Source: Polytrichum commune (lineage: Eukaryota; Streptophyta; Polytrichopsida; Polytrichales; Polytrichaceae). Taken from it: DNA of 64,000 nt. Positions 11,857-23,886 of the stretch are shown piece by piece. Position numbers and translations under genes: made by a program. The stretch covers positions 31,684,001-31,748,000 of the forward strand of contig OX485804.1 of NCBI GenBank assembly GCA_950295325.1. The letters run 5' to 3'. The notes beneath the pieces were generated by a model that was given only the letters and a program-made list of their open reading frames with translations, searched no databases and had not been told where the DNA came from. Numbering within the stretch: the first letter of the stretch is position 1; the number at the start of each line of letters is the position of its first letter.

Positions 11857-13030
11857 CTTTGGTGGCAACCACAAGCATCAACAGAATAAATCTAAGTTAA
11901 GGGTGATGTAGTTCACAAATGACAACTTACACACCATGGTCATTAAAATGGCTTCTCAAAGAGCGGAGGCTCAATGTGGCCAAATGGAGTGCTGAAGTGG
12001 TTTTGAGTGTGAAGTGGAACCAAGTGGCGGTGAATTAGGATAGACCAAACCAAAAGAGAGTACGTGGGAGTGTTCCACTTGACATTATTTAGGTTTAGGG
12101 CTTGCTGCTTGGGGCTTGTGTGCGTCTCTATCTGGTACTGTAGTATTGTGATCTCATCCAGTACTGCAGTCACGGGCAAGGGATTCTTTCATTGGCATAA
12201 TTAGAAAGGAAGTAAAAATGCCATACAGGCTTAGGTGCCATGTGGATGCAAAGTGGCAAATGATGTCATTGCATGTCTAATGTCCAGAATGCGTCCCTCC
12301 GAATTAAGAATATTCATAAAGCTCTCGTCTGAGGAATTCTTGACTTCCATCCAGGTGTAAGTTGTATGTATCAGTGTCCTCATCCATTCGGCCACGTTCT
12401 TCAAAGCATGTGATCAACTTGCGCAAAGATTCTGATCTTGATGTAAGGAAGTAAATTAAGCTAAGCTGGTACTCGACATCATCCAAGGCAATTAGTCACC
12501 AACAACCATGGCAGTGCGCAGACAGACATCAAACTTATGTCGACTCAGCTGGTTTGCGTACAATTACTTGTAATAATATTACACTGCACCGGATCTGCTG
12601 GATGCGTCTGTCACGTTGATGAAAGATTTACTTAAGTACATGCTCCCACTGCCTCGTGACATGCGTCCATTATATGAGTAAATAAATAAACTTGCCATGT
12701 TTCAATATATGACAGCTCTGGAGCTGTTGGATTTGGTGTGATCTCCTCTTGCCAATTGGGAGGCCCTGGATGCAACGACATGTTCCCATGCCCCAAGTAG
12801 GAATAAAAAATTGGCTACGAATGACCTAGGGCTAATTTATGTGAGGGCTGCACACAGCTTGCGCTTGGCTGGTGGAGCTGCTCTTAGGAGAGCAATGAGT
12901 CAGGGGATGCCTATTTCCGGCCAGGGATGCGCAATCAGTCGCCGCCTTTTGTCCTGCCCCATAACTTACAGCCTGATGATTCATCAGTTTTATGACAGTC
13001 CCTACACTAATTACTACAGCTGATCAATCT
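11857..13030. other. Intergenic DNA upstream of the P450 gene
   Basis: No gene recognised. Small open frames on both strands (for example 12304-12486, - strand) have no identifiable domain. Composition rises in GC toward 12.9 kb, where the P450 promoter region begins. Confidence 0.5.
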
Positions 13031-13041
13031 CCAAATCTCTT

Positions 13042-13047
13042 TATAAA
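13042..13047 (+). promoter_or_regulatory. TATA box of the P450 gene
   Basis: TATAAA in 'ctttataaaccc'. A start of transcription would be expected about 30 bp downstream, in the C-rich stretch near 13070-13080. The predicted non-coding first exon then runs to the splice donor at 13147/13148. Confidence 0.6.
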
Positions 13048-13071
13048 CCCTTTCAGCCATCCCCATTTGCT

Positions 13072-14525
13072 CTCCTGCTCCATCGCCCCCTTCGAGCAGC
13101 TCTAAGTAGCAGCTCCACCAATCTAGCTGCTGCATCAGCAGCTGCAGGTGAGTGGTGTCCCTCATGGCCTAACCCTCATGAGAACGCCAGGATCTATAAC
13201 TTTACATTTTGGATGCTTATCATACATGTTGTCGGTTTAAGTCATGTATCTGTCATATCATATTCCAAGTTGTGTCACCTAGTGCTCATGTGATGGACTT
13301 GCATAGAATCAATATGTATTCATGATGGATTGGGTCTTTGCATCTCTTAACATCCTGAATATGGTCTTTCCTGCTTGTCATATGAGTTGTGTCACCTGCT
13401 GTGATGGACTTCCGTAGAATGTATACATGTATTCATGATTGTGCGTTGGGCCTAAACCCCATGATGCCAGCACCTAGCTTGCATTTTGGTGACTTATCAT
13501 ATATGTCGTCGGTTTGAGTCATGTGTTTGTCATGCCAGAATATTCCGAGTTGTGTCACCAAGTGCTCATGTGATGGGCTTGCAAAGAATCAATATGTATT
13601 CATGGTGAATTGGGTCTTTGGGTCTAACATCCTCAACATGGTCTTTCCTGCTTGTCATCCGAGTTCTATCACCTGCTGTGATGGACTTCTATAGAATATA
13701 TATATATACATATATGTATCCATGACCAATCGTTGTCTCCAACATGCTCAACGTTGTCTTCATGGCGGACGGGAGTTGGTTTGGATATGGTTGTGTGTTG
13801 TCTTCTGTACTAATTGTAGTGTGCAGACAACATCATTTTCTTCCGAAATAGATTGATTTTAAGCCGCGAGATAAGTGGGTCGATATCGCGCTTTTCTTGT
13901 GAATGCATTCGTGATTTAGGTCGATCGTAGCCATGTTAGTGGTGTTAGTCTTCATTTTATTACAGTCTGAAATATATTACAGATGTGACTAGTGCATTTA
14001 TCAATACGGTTGTACACATAGAATTACATTGTGTCGGAACTGTTATTCGCCTCATATATACTTTGTTGGTTTTTCAAAGGTTGATCTTCTGCAACCATCG
14101 CTGTTGTCACATTGATACACTCTTGAATTTGGCTTTGATGAAGAATATAATAGACATAAAGCAGCCGCGGAATCCCCAACTTAATTGACTGCGGCCAGTA
14201 GCTGGTTCTGTGATTGACATGGAGGGTGGTAGTACAGTAGCATCAAAGCTTTGCTGTCATGACTCTATGAAAATTAGTTGATGGAAGAAATGAACTGAAT
14301 AAACTCTAAATCCTGAAATAGCTCCAAATGAGCATATCTTCACTGCAGGTTTGTTCCAAACGTCCTTGAGCTGGGTGATCCAAGACTCTCGAGCAATGTG
14401 TTGGTCAGAACTTTCAAAAACTGTCAGGTGTATTGGCCTTACGAATCTATGTATGTCTCTCAGGATGGACAGTACCAATGCTGATCGCTTGTTAAATTAT
14501 TTGATCCTTGCAGGTCGATTGAGCG
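13072..14525 (+). other. P450 5' UTR: exon to 13147, intron 13148-14513, leader 14514-14525
   Basis: The predicted exon ends GCTGCAG and is followed by a strong donor, GTGAGT, at 13148. A matching acceptor, 'ccttgcag', ends at 14513, twelve bases before the ATG at 14526. The 1366-bp intron contains a direct duplication of about 277 bp (units about 13176-13452 and 13453-13730; for example 'gtcggttt(a/g)agtcatg' near 13231 and 13508). The transcription start is inferred from the TATA box; RNA evidence would settle it. Confidence 0.6.
13176..13730 (+). repeat. 277-bp tandem duplication inside the P450 5' UTR intron
   Basis: Two diverged units with a period near 277 bp. The shared order is: a 'gtcggttt' block, 'gttgtgtcacc', 'tgctcatgtgatgg', 'caatatgtattcatg', 'ggtctttcctgcttgtcat', 'cacctgctgtgatggactt'. 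Some motifs occur twice within each unit, so the present form probably came from an earlier, smaller duplication. Confidence 0.75.
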
Positions 14526-16607
14526 ATGGAGTCCCAGCAGCCCCTGGTGAGCAATGGTGGCGGCCTGTCATGGCTGTTAGCCATTCCGATGCTTGCGAAG
14601 CAGGGCCGGTCCGCTCTGCTTGGAAGCTCCAATGAGCATTTGGGCAGCGCATGGGCAATAACTGTGGCTCTGGCAATTGCGAGCACCATATCCGCCATTG
14701 TTGTGTGCTGGCTGTCCCCCGGCGGATCAGCATGGGGCAGGGCGCTGATCAAAGGGAATATTAAGCATCGCAACACCATCCCCGGGCCTCGAGGGTTACC
14801 CATCCTCGGCAGCTTGATGTCCATGGGAGGGTTAGCCCACCGGCGCCTCGCGAAGTTGGCAGCCTCCCACAATGCAATGTCGCTCATGTCTCTCAGCCTT
14901 GGCAACACAAGGGTTGTGATCGCCAGTCGACCCGACACAGCCCGGGAGCTTCTGAATTCCTCATCCTTTGCAGACCGCCCCCTGAAGCAATCCGCACAGC
15001 AATTGCTGTTCGGTCGCGCAATAGGGTTTGCTCCGCAGGGCGAGTATTGGAGAAACCTGCGAAGGATCGCTGCCACTCACTTGTTTGCACCGAAGAGGAT
15101 CGCTGCGCACGGGCCCGCACGACAATTCGAGACTGACCAGATGGTGGAAGCCATCAGAAATGATACAATATTTGAAGGAGGTGTACGCATCCGAGGTCAC
15201 TTACAACGTGCTTCACTCAATAACATCATGAATGCTGTCTTCGGGTGTCGTTACAACTTCGATGATTCTGACGATTCTTCTTCTATCGAAGCGCAGCAGT
15301 TGAAGGATATGGTGCGTGAGGGGTTTGAGCTTCTTGGTGCCTTCAATTGGGCGGACCACTTGCCAGTCCTGCAGTGTGTTGACCCGCAGAACATTCACCA
15401 GAGGTGTGCCAAATTGGTGCCACGAGTGAGTAAATTTGTGCAGAACATCATCAATGAGCATCGTGTGCGAGCGGAAGTGAGCGGGAGCGCGGATGACAAG
15501 TCGGACTTCGTGGATGTGCTGCTTGGTCTCCAGGGTGAAGACAAACTGGCCGACGAGGATATGATCGCCATTTTATGGGTGAGCACATAAGATTCTTTTT
15601 AATTTGTGACCCTGGTGAAGAGGATTGCTCTCCTTCTTTTCGAATCTTATTTCCAGGAATGAATTTGTGGTCCTGGATTGCATGCATGAATGCCGAGGAC
15701 AGTCAAGGGGTGCGTCCGAAATGGAATAATTCTAAGGTTATTCGGATAGCCTAAATTCATTTCATTTGCGCCGGAAAGAATACATATATATGCTCCTCAA
15801 GGATCTTTTGTAGACGGTGACGAGGTTGCTAAAGATATCAGTGCAAATTCAAGCAACTCCAAGTTATGGAAGTTCAAATAGGCATCCACCTCATGGTTAT
15901 CAGTATCCTACCCTAAACTCTCTGTTAAATGTACAAGTTTCGTGTGAAAATCATCGCATTCATGAATAAACGTGGCTTGTTTTGATACGCAGGAGATGAT
16001 CTTCCGAGGAACGGATACCACTGCGATCCTCACCGAGTGGATGATGGCAGAGATGGTGCTCCACCCCGAGATGCAGCGTAAAGTACATGACGAAATCGAC
16101 GCTGTGGTTGGCAAAGATGGTGAGCTCTCTGAGTCCCACATCCCCCGCCTCCCTTACCTGCAAGCAGTGATCAAGGAAACGCTGCGAGTACACCCTCCAG
16201 GCCCCCTCCTCTCCTGGGCACGCCTGGCCACCCACGACGTCCACCTCGCAGGCCACACGGTACCCAAAGGCACAACCGCCATGGTAAACATGTGGGCCAT
16301 CGCCCACGATCCCAGCATCTGGTCAGACCCCAACACCTTCAACCCAGACAGGTTTTTAACCTCCGACATTGACATTCGGGGCAACGACCTTCGGCTGGCC
16401 CCTTTCGGAGCCGGCCGCCGTGTTTGCCCAGGAAGAGCGCTGGGCATGGCCACCGTGCAGTTCTGGCTTGCTCAGCTGCTCCACAAGTTCACATGGCTTG
16501 CCTCACCGGAGCATCCTGTCGATCTGCGAGAAGTTCTCAAGCTTTCCTCGGAGATGGTCACTCCCTTGACTGCAATTCCTATTCCCAGATCATCAACAAA
16601 ATTTTAG
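14526..16607 (+). CDS. Cytochrome P450, CYP78A type (two exons)
   Basis: Exons 14526-15578 and 15993-16607 encode 555 residues. The intron (GTGAGC...CGCAG) falls between Trp351 and Glu352, the place where CYP78A genes carry their intron. Seen: an N-terminal membrane anchor (about 42-63), the proline hinge PGPRG (86-90), the I-helix oxygen-binding FRGTDTT (355-361), ExxR (413-416), FNPDRF (467-472) and the heme loop [10 protein letters not shown] with the iron ligand Cys496. The length suits the family (about 520-550). CYP78A enzymes are ER-bound monooxygenases, KLUH/PLASTOCHRON1-like, that act non-cell-autonomously on organ size and growth. Their substrate is unsettled, with fatty-acid hydroxylation shown in vitro. 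The start is chosen because the anchor follows directly and an acceptor lies just upstream. A broken copy of its C-terminal part lies at 22.7 kb. All key residues are intact, so it is probably functional. Confidence 0.93.
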
Positions 16608-18344
16608 GTCTAATTACTCCTAACCTAATACCTATAAATACGCCTATCCTAATTACCTGCTGATTAGGGACAAGCTAAGGTGTAGGTAGTTGAGCTATTG
16701 AGTAACTTCACATAATTTTGTGAATTGCAGCTGCGCATTGTAGCTGCAGAATATCTCCAAAATTTTGACACTGGCAGGATACATGCATACGGTTGGTAGC
16801 AGTTAGTCTGCAGACGAACACAATTATGATGTTTCTGGTTGCAGGAGCAATATTGCAGGCCCACCTATCTGAATCCAGGGACAAGTGTAGGTACTATGTG
16901 ACTGAGGATATTTATACAGGAATGGCTTCACATGCACCTCGGTACTAATTTTGTTTTTGACCGGCTGCGGCAGCTGCGCATTGTAGTTGCAGTAGTGTAA
17001 ATGCGATGGACGCTTCAAATTTTGACACTGACAGGATATATGCAGCTGGAAGTTATAGCCTAGATTGATCGATGATGAGTTGCTCTTCGTAGGCACAGTT
17101 TTTGGCAACAATATGGATAAGTAACACAAAAGTACCATTCGTGGGATTTTATATTTACGTAACGTGTACTTTGGCAGCACTTCTGGGGTTTTATATTTAC
17201 ATGCTGAACATCAGATCAGTAGGTATTCTTCTGGTTGAGCAGATCAGTTGTCTTTGATGTGTTTCTCCTCTTCGAGTGGGATGATTGTAACTTAGTAGCA
17301 TTGTGCGAAAGATTTTTTGGGTTCTCCAGCACATACCATAGTGGTGTTCATTTGTTTATGTGAAATTAATCGTATCATGATAGCAGCAATTGGACCAACT
17401 TCATAAAAGTTCAAATTCAATTTTTGCAATCAACTATATTCTCAATTCAGTGATAAGCTCAACGCATGGCACACACATGGCTCCTGAAAAGAAGCTGACA
17501 GATGTATCATTCATCAATCTCCTAATACCCAACCGTAAGGGCAAGGACTAAATGCCATGGACAGCGTAACAGTGAGTAGCTAATAATTACCAGATTCGAT
17601 GCACCATGACTAGTAGCCAAGACGGATAATGTTTTTATGATTGTCACTATCTTTTGAACCAAATCTCTCTGTTTGAGAAGAGCGTTTTCTTCGTTCCAAA
17701 TCTAGTCTACTCTCCTTGCAATGTCCGGTGTGCTGATTGTATTTGCGTAACTGTCAATGTAATCAAAATGCTGTCACTCTTGGAAGAATCCATAAAATAG
17801 ATGGAGAGTGACTACTACCTTCCACGACAGCGTTTTTTATCACTGAACCACAGAGAACCAAAGCTCACAAGGGTTTAAGTGCACGCGCCTGTCACTCAAT
17901 TATAAAACATTGAAATCATCTGAAACTTCGTGCCAAAAGTGGGTACCTATTTAGTTTTTATATTCAAGTGCCGGTACAGGTATGAGCAGCATTTATAAAG
18001 ACTCTTACCATATGCATCCAGAAAACAAATCCATTGTGCAAAATCTTGACCAGTTTTCCGTTCAATGCAGATTGACAAATAAGATAAGCAAAAAGCATTC
18101 AACTACATACCAGTGGGTACCTAGCTGAAGCAACTAATTTCCAAGAAAAGGCCACATCCAGAATAAGCTGTCTTTTTCACACAGATCGATGCACTTAACG
18201 GGATCGACACCTAAAATTGCTGCAACTTAGCTTCACTCAATCAAACGTAATGTAGGGTGAGCACCATAATACATATTGGTGAATGCAGTTTAATTCTCAG
18301 CCTACACAATTGGTCACAATTAATTACATAATGGTTTTACACAA
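16608..18344. other. P450 3' flank, shared with the later segment
   Basis: No gene seen. From about 17320 ('cacataccatagt') on, this stretch matches 22896-22916 plus 23887-25015, showing that P450 and LRR were copied together with the spacer between them. Within 16700-17040 a shorter direct repeat is visible ('gctgcgcattgtag(c/t)tgca' near 16730 and 16973). Confidence 0.65.
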
Positions 18345-19571
18345 TCAGCTCTTGCAGGCTGGCAAAGGGTGGCCGCACAGGCCTTTGTTGCCACTGAAAG
18401 CACTGGCGGTCTGATTCACAAACCCAGGTCCTTGAGGAATCTGCCCCCCAGCTTGTTGTTGGAGAAATCCACATAAATGTAGTTGGTCAAGTCGGGCAAG
18501 GATTGGGGGATTTGGCCACTCAGCATGTTGTCGTTCACAGTCAAGTGGTACAGAGACTTGCAGTTTAATTTCCTAAGCTCGCAGGAATGGGGCCAGAAAG
18601 TTTGTTCACGGAGACGTCGAAGTAGCTCATCTCCTTCAAGCTGCCGACCGTCGAGGGTATCATCCCTGTCGACTTGTTGCCGTCGAGATCGAGGTTGTTC
18701 AGCTTCTTGAAGTTGCTTACAGACTTGGAGATGTCACCGGTGAGCTTGTTGCTGTTCAAGTAGAAAGCCGCGAGGCCGTTGTACAGAGATTCGGGGATAG
18801 CGCCTGTGAGCTGGCAGCCGCCGAGGTAGATGTAATCCAGCTTGGATCCGATGTTACCGAGCTCCGAAGGGATGGAGCCAGTTAACCTGTCCCCACATTT
18901 ACAATCACCATGCACCGTAAGAACATCGCTCACATCGATCTGAAATTTGTCTAAAACCCTTAGTTGGACCTAGTAATTTCGTGCACAGACATTGTAATAT
19001 GTAAGGGTCCATGTAAACGCGCCTAAGTTAACTGGAGCTCAAATGGTAGAAACTAAATAAGGGACATGTGAAACCCAAGTCAACTCCCACTCTCAAGATT
19101 ATAAGGCATGTGGGGAGCTGTAGGAGAGGAGAGGTGAGGAGCCAGCAATATCATCTACACCTTCTTTGTGCAGGAGAGTTGGAGGGATGGTTCATGCCTT
19201 GGATAGAACTCTATAGACTGGATGACGTAGAGACATGAACATTAGGTGACAATTTGGCAAAGTTGTAGAAAGGTCAGGGTTTAGGGATCGTGCGGTGATC
19301 GAGCTGTGGGGTGCAAGATATTAAATCTGTTAAAGGTCGAAATTGGGTGAAGTTGCTTACAAATTGTCACCCAAACTGAGCCACTTGAGGTTGGTCAGGC
19401 CACCGTAGGATTTCGGGATGCTGCCTGTGAGCTTGTTATTGCGAAGGTCCAGGTGCGCCAGCTTCCTCAAGTTGAAGAGCTCGGAAGGTATCGACCCTGA
19501 CAGCCGCTTGAGGTCGCCCCAGTCCACGTGCGTAAGGTATACCAGCTTGCCCAACTCATGGGAGATCGTGC
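18345..19571 (-). pseudogene. LRR gene C: broken copy of the secreted LRR gene
   Basis: Exon 2 (19571-19361, 211 nt) is intact and reads GTISHELGKL...LSLGDNL. Exon 3 homology runs 18886-18345 and starts RLTGSIPSELGNIGSKL. It carries an in-frame loss of three residues in the third repeat, then a 5-bp insertion (attaa, near 18570) that makes a TAA right after PASLGN, and a further one-base loss near the C-terminus. Exon 1 (signal peptide and cysteine cap) is absent: the DNA where it should lie, about 19.7-20.1 kb, does not match the other copies. The upstream promoter-side sequence is still present (20.3-21.2 kb). It is a dead paralogue of the genes at 25.0-27.1 and 31.7-33.8 kb. Confidence 0.85.
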
Positions 19572-21250
19572 CTGCCAAACCCCGCTTACAGATGTGAGTT
19601 ACATAGAATCCCACAAAAGTACCGTTTACGAAGAAACTACCACAAGACAGGTCACTTCAATTCAAGACCCCACCTTCAGAAAAACGTGCCTAATCCTTGC
19701 AGTTAGCCCGGGTTGGCTAAAAAATAGATGTTGATAGGCACCAGATGAGAATCGGGTCATTGGAAAAGATGATGACGAGATTAGTTAAGTTCAGAAAGAA
19801 AAGAAGGAGCAAAAGATTCATTCAATAACCTGGAATGTGCTAGCAACAGTTGATGTCAGAAAAACAACTCAAGAAACGTGCAAGTGCATGTAGAAAGGAA
19901 AAAATCTAGCCAGTAACGGAGTCCAAAGAAAAATAGCAACAGATTGTTCTGTAGTTTGAGGACCATGAAAAACGGAGGCCCAAGATGTGGGCCCATAACC
20001 TATTGTTCACAACTGTATTATAATGACTCACAGAACACATTCACTCGAAAGTAAGGCAGCATTGACTCACACATACACAACACTCAGCAAGATGTTCATG
20101 GGCAGTAACTTTCTTTATTCATGCTTCTTGATTCTTGGATCAAGTCACTTACAACATTCTACAGTGCAGACACGCACTTCGCACTATTCACGTCACACAC
20201 ACTCTTAGATATCAAGAGAGTGATGCCGCCTTTTATTCTAAGCTGAAGGAAGCTTCTATCACTAATTGGTGATCAGATCTAACTAAACAGGTAACTAATC
20301 AGGAACAATGCTCAACGAACGAATTGTCTCCAATAGCTACTAGGAGCCGACCTATCCACGCAGTCTAGCTATTATATTCTGTTCCCAACGGTGTACGTAA
20401 TCAGATGTAGGAAGAGCCATTTCCCAAATTTCCCTGTGGGAAATGATAACCATCGTGTCTACTCAGTACCACTAAAAAGCTCATCTAGCAACAGATATAA
20501 CTTCTACTGAGCGGACTCCTTCCACATCACAAACCAGGCAGACCAATTGCCCACAACATTCACAGCTCTTCAAAATGTTCAGAGCACCAGGTTTAAAACC
20601 AACGTAAGACCGTCCTCAATTGCCACAAAACAGGCCGTAATATTTCAAGCACGAAAAAGGTTGAAACAACATATTGGGGATCAGCATACAACTGTAGTAC
20701 CAGGACTGGCACTACTGGAATACAGTGGATTTAATGTCATATTCGTTTGTCAACTTCGTGGCATTCTTAGTTTCCACTGAGATAAAGTATCAAATTTGGT
20801 GCTCAATAAGTTGACATTAACGCAGTCAAAACGCATTAGTATGGCGAGCAGTTGTAATCATGAGGAACAGAGTCAAGATCAGATGAAGGAAACCCAGACT
20901 AGATTGGTGGACCGAACAGCTTGGTGCAGGGCCCAACACCAACCAAGTAATTAAGCAGTGCAGGAGGTGACAATTGCAAGTAACTTAGCTCCGAACTGGG
21001 GAATATATATGTAACATACACGTGAACTTACCTTGTATGTATGCCAATCTGATGAGGAATTTATTTAGAAACGTGGTGATGAGAGCTGGCTAATTCTGGA
21101 GCTGGGTGACACTGAGCTTACTTTATACTGAGTGTGGGTGCAGAAGCTTGGTGGTGATTGAGAGTGAGTGAACTGCATTGATTGTAGGCTGGATTACATA
21201 CTCAAAGAGCTGGGACCCAATTAGCTGCAAGCTTGGTGGGTCTAGGAGAC
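19572..21250. other. Upstream flank of LRR pseudogene C
   Basis: No gene. The stretch 20340-20600 matches 27360-27600 and 34050-34290 (shared 'ggagccgacctatccac' and 'caggcagaccaattgccca'). The stretch 20880-21250 matches the promoter side of LRR gene B (34430-34800; 'ccgaacagcttgg', 'gcagggccca'). About 19.7-20.1 kb, where exon 1 would be expected, is unrelated. Confidence 0.6.
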
Positions 21251-21684
21251 ACGGCTGGAGGCTGGTTTGATGCACCCCAAGTCCACTACATTGCAGGCCA
21301 ACGCTGTCAATACTTAGTCAAACACTCGAGGGGCGGATGATGCTGAGCAAGCTCATGTAAGGTAGAAATACCCACACCGGTTAACCACCCTCTACCTGTG
21401 CACTAGACCGCCGTCATAATAGATTCTTCATATTTGAGGTACTGTAGTACAACGGCATACCTAGTTGCTCAGATGGCACATAAGGTGCCACATGGTTTTG
21501 GACCTAGGGTCCGAGCCAATGGAGTCATGCTTAGCTGGATGCCACTAAATGGAAGTTTGCGGGTACGTGGTAGTGGCCTGTACATGGAGTAGGACGATGG
21601 TGACTCAAATAGACTACGTTTCGCACATGCGATGAAGTGAGACGGTGCACTATGTACCACTACATTGATTCATACCATGGAGCT

Positions 21685-21930
21685 CTTTGATATGATCTAA
21701 CTAAGTTGTACTAATAGTGGTCCCAAATTTGTGGTGGGAGGATCAACCAAGTGGGAAGAATCAACGGCTTTGATGTGATCTACCTAACTTGTATTAATAT
21801 TTGTCCTAATTTTGTGATGGGAGGATCAAGCAAGTGGGAAGAATCAGCGGCTTTGATATGATCTAGCTAGCTTGTACTAATAGTGGTCCTAATTTTGTGG
21901 TGGGAAGAATGAACGGCTTTGATTGGGCTA
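21685..21930. repeat. Tandem repeat, period about 84 bp, three units
   Basis: Units begin at about 21684, 21768 and 21851 with 'ctttgat(a/g)tgatcta' and share 'cttgta(c/t)taat', 'gtggtggga' or 'gtgatggga', 'gatcaa(c/g)caagtgggaagaatca' in pieces. A partial fourth unit starts near 21917. Noncoding. Confidence 0.8.
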
Positions 21931-22688
21931 TGATGTAACTAATGGGGTGCGTGTTTCCTAAATCTTCCACTCGATCAACCCCACTTCAAGTTGTCATGAT
22001 TCACATGTAGGTTGTATGTGGTGACACATAGCTTCCCCCAATGTGGTACACCTCAAGTGGGCATGTACAGTTAGTTCCGGCCTTGCCAATCCCTCACTTA
22101 ATGGAAAGACTCCTCGTAGATTTCCATTTTTGTTCTTCTTGCCATGTCGGCATCCAAGTGGATGATTTATGTTGCCAACTGGGCAACTCAAACACCATCT
22201 CAACATACTCAACCTTGCCGATGTGACTCCGGAAGTACATTTTGGAGGTCACGGCAACCTCACAAGTACTAGAGGACTACTCCATGACAAGTCCACACCC
22301 TAATGTGTCAATAGTTGAGTGGTTCCGGTTTATGATACCTTTGAGCCATACCTCATTTTCCTATGAGTTTTGAAGACAAAATATTAGAGAAAATCCATTT
22401 TTGGGATCAAACTTGTGGCCACCTTTTGAGTCCATTCCTCCCCTAATGTTATTCGGTATTGAGCGGAATGTCACAATTTTTTAGCAATAAACATTTTGCT
22501 AATGCAAAATACTCACCTACCCGACATAATGTCCAACCCCTTACATGAAAGAAAATCATAAGAGCTTTATGTAGCTTAATGCACTTTAAGACTACACTTC
22601 AAGGTCATGATTGTAGAAGTTTCAAGCACTGCCCTCAATTTCACAAAGCCCTCCCATCATTGCATTTTCCTACACATATGATGACAAC
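21931..22688. other. Intergenic DNA without recognisable gene
   Basis: No domain or gene seen. Lies between the 84-bp tandem repeat and the P450 fragment. Confidence 0.5.
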
Positions 22689-22689
22689 C

Positions 22690-22886
22690 TAGACCCCAAC
22701 ACCTTTAACCCACATGGGTTCTCCATCTCCAACATTAACATTCATGGCCATGAACTCTGGCTAGCCATGTTGCCATGGCCACCATGTTGCTCTACTTGGC
22801 TCAGCTGTTGCACAAGCTTCCTTGGCTTGCCTCACCAGAGCATCCAATCAGCTTGCAAGACGCACTCAAGCTTTCTTCATAGATGG
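22690..22886 (+). pseudogene. CYP78A P450 fragment lacking the heme-binding loop
   Basis: Clear nucleotide match to 16326-16560 of the intact P450 (from DPNTFNP to KLSSEM). Shared runs include 'gaccccaacacctt', 'atggccacc', 'ttggcttgcctcacc', 'gagcatcc' and 'ctcaagctttc'. About 40 bases that encode [12 protein letters not shown], including the heme cysteine, are missing, and the frame is lost. Upstream P450 sequence is absent. The DNA directly after it also matches the intact gene's 3' flank (17320 on), so this is the remnant of a segmental copy and not of a reverse-transcribed one. Confidence 0.85.
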
Positions 22887-22916
22887 ATTCTCTCGCACAT
22901 ACCATAGTTGTGTTTA

Positions 22917-23886
22917 TGTCGCGCACCTCTCCATGAGGAGTGCCCGAAACACCATGGGCACAAGGGGGACCTTGGAGTGACACCCGGGACTTGTGACGCC
23001 GTTGGTGAGAGGGCCCAAGTGATTCTAGTGTGGGCGAGGGCCCCGGGTGTTGGTAACACCTCCCACCCACGGAGACTAGGAGGCATGAGGGTGAGGCCAT
23101 GAGCTATGCGTAGCTCATGGCGTGGTGATTCTAGAATGCTCAAGAACACCTCAATCAGAGTTGTGAGCTAGGAGTTATGAGAATTTGAGTGGGGCGCTGT
23201 CCCGGGACAGCGCCCTGGTACAGCAGTGCCTGGGAGTGATTCCCGGGACTGCCAAGGTTCGAACAGGCATAACTTCGTCAATACTTGCCCCAATGGGGCA
23301 AGTGAGGAGTCCATCGGCATCTACGTGAAGCGTAGATGCAGATGAAGTGGTTGCTTGTGAGCATCAAATACCATACAAGGAAGTTATGATGGTCTGAAGC
23401 TGCTGGGGGCTTCTAGGCCCAGCAGCTAAGGCCTAGGGAAAATGTCTACTGGGCCCCAACTCTTGGTAGAGAGACAAGAGGTTTCTTGACGGTGGGGTAG
23501 GGGCCCCGCGTAGAGTCCTAGAGGCTTATATAGGTGAGGTGGTGTGGCCTCACCCACCCGAGGCGGAACGGCATGGCCTCCATGGGCTTTAGCCCATTGT
23601 GAGGCCATAGTTGCCTAGTATGCTTCGGGTTGTTGTAGTGTTGCTCCGGCAATGCGATGATCAACATAGGATTGGACTTCCATGGATGGAAGTCCACATG
23701 TAGAAATGGGTTACGGATTAAGGGGTGAGTCCCGAATGCAAAGTAGGAGGGTTGGCTCCCTCCTATGAACTATAAGGTCCGGGTTGAGAGGAGCTAACCA
23801 TTAGCATGGCGGAATGCGAAGGGTTAATGCTCGCTAGGAATGAAAATTGGCAAGATGGTCAAGGGGGACTAGCAAGGGTTGCGACA
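22917..23886. mobile_element. Solo LTR, 970 bp
   Basis: GC-richer block that begins TGTCGC and ends GCGACA, flanked by GTTTA (22912-22916) and ATTTA (23887-23891), a 5-bp target duplication with one mismatch. The paralogous P450 flank near 17350 reads 'gtttatgtgaaat' with no insert, so an empty site is visible. A TATA-like 'gcttatataggtg' lies near 23525. No gag-pol sequence is attached, so the element was probably reduced by LTR-LTR recombination. Orientation and family are unknown. Confidence 0.8.

Noticed and set aside
12304-12486. 60-codon frame on the - strand with an acidic composition
   Set aside because: No recognisable domain, no neighbouring exon that fits, and no upstream signal.
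14492-15076. Long frame (194 codons) on the - strand
   Set aside because: It is a shadow of the GC-rich P450 exon on the + strand.
23245-23262. 'ggttcgaac' looking like a tRNA T-arm
   Set aside because: No acceptor stem or anticodon arm can be placed around it; it lies in the solo LTR.
22801-23608. Several frames in GC-rich sequence
   Set aside because: They lie in the P450 fragment and the solo LTR; no protein domain is visible.
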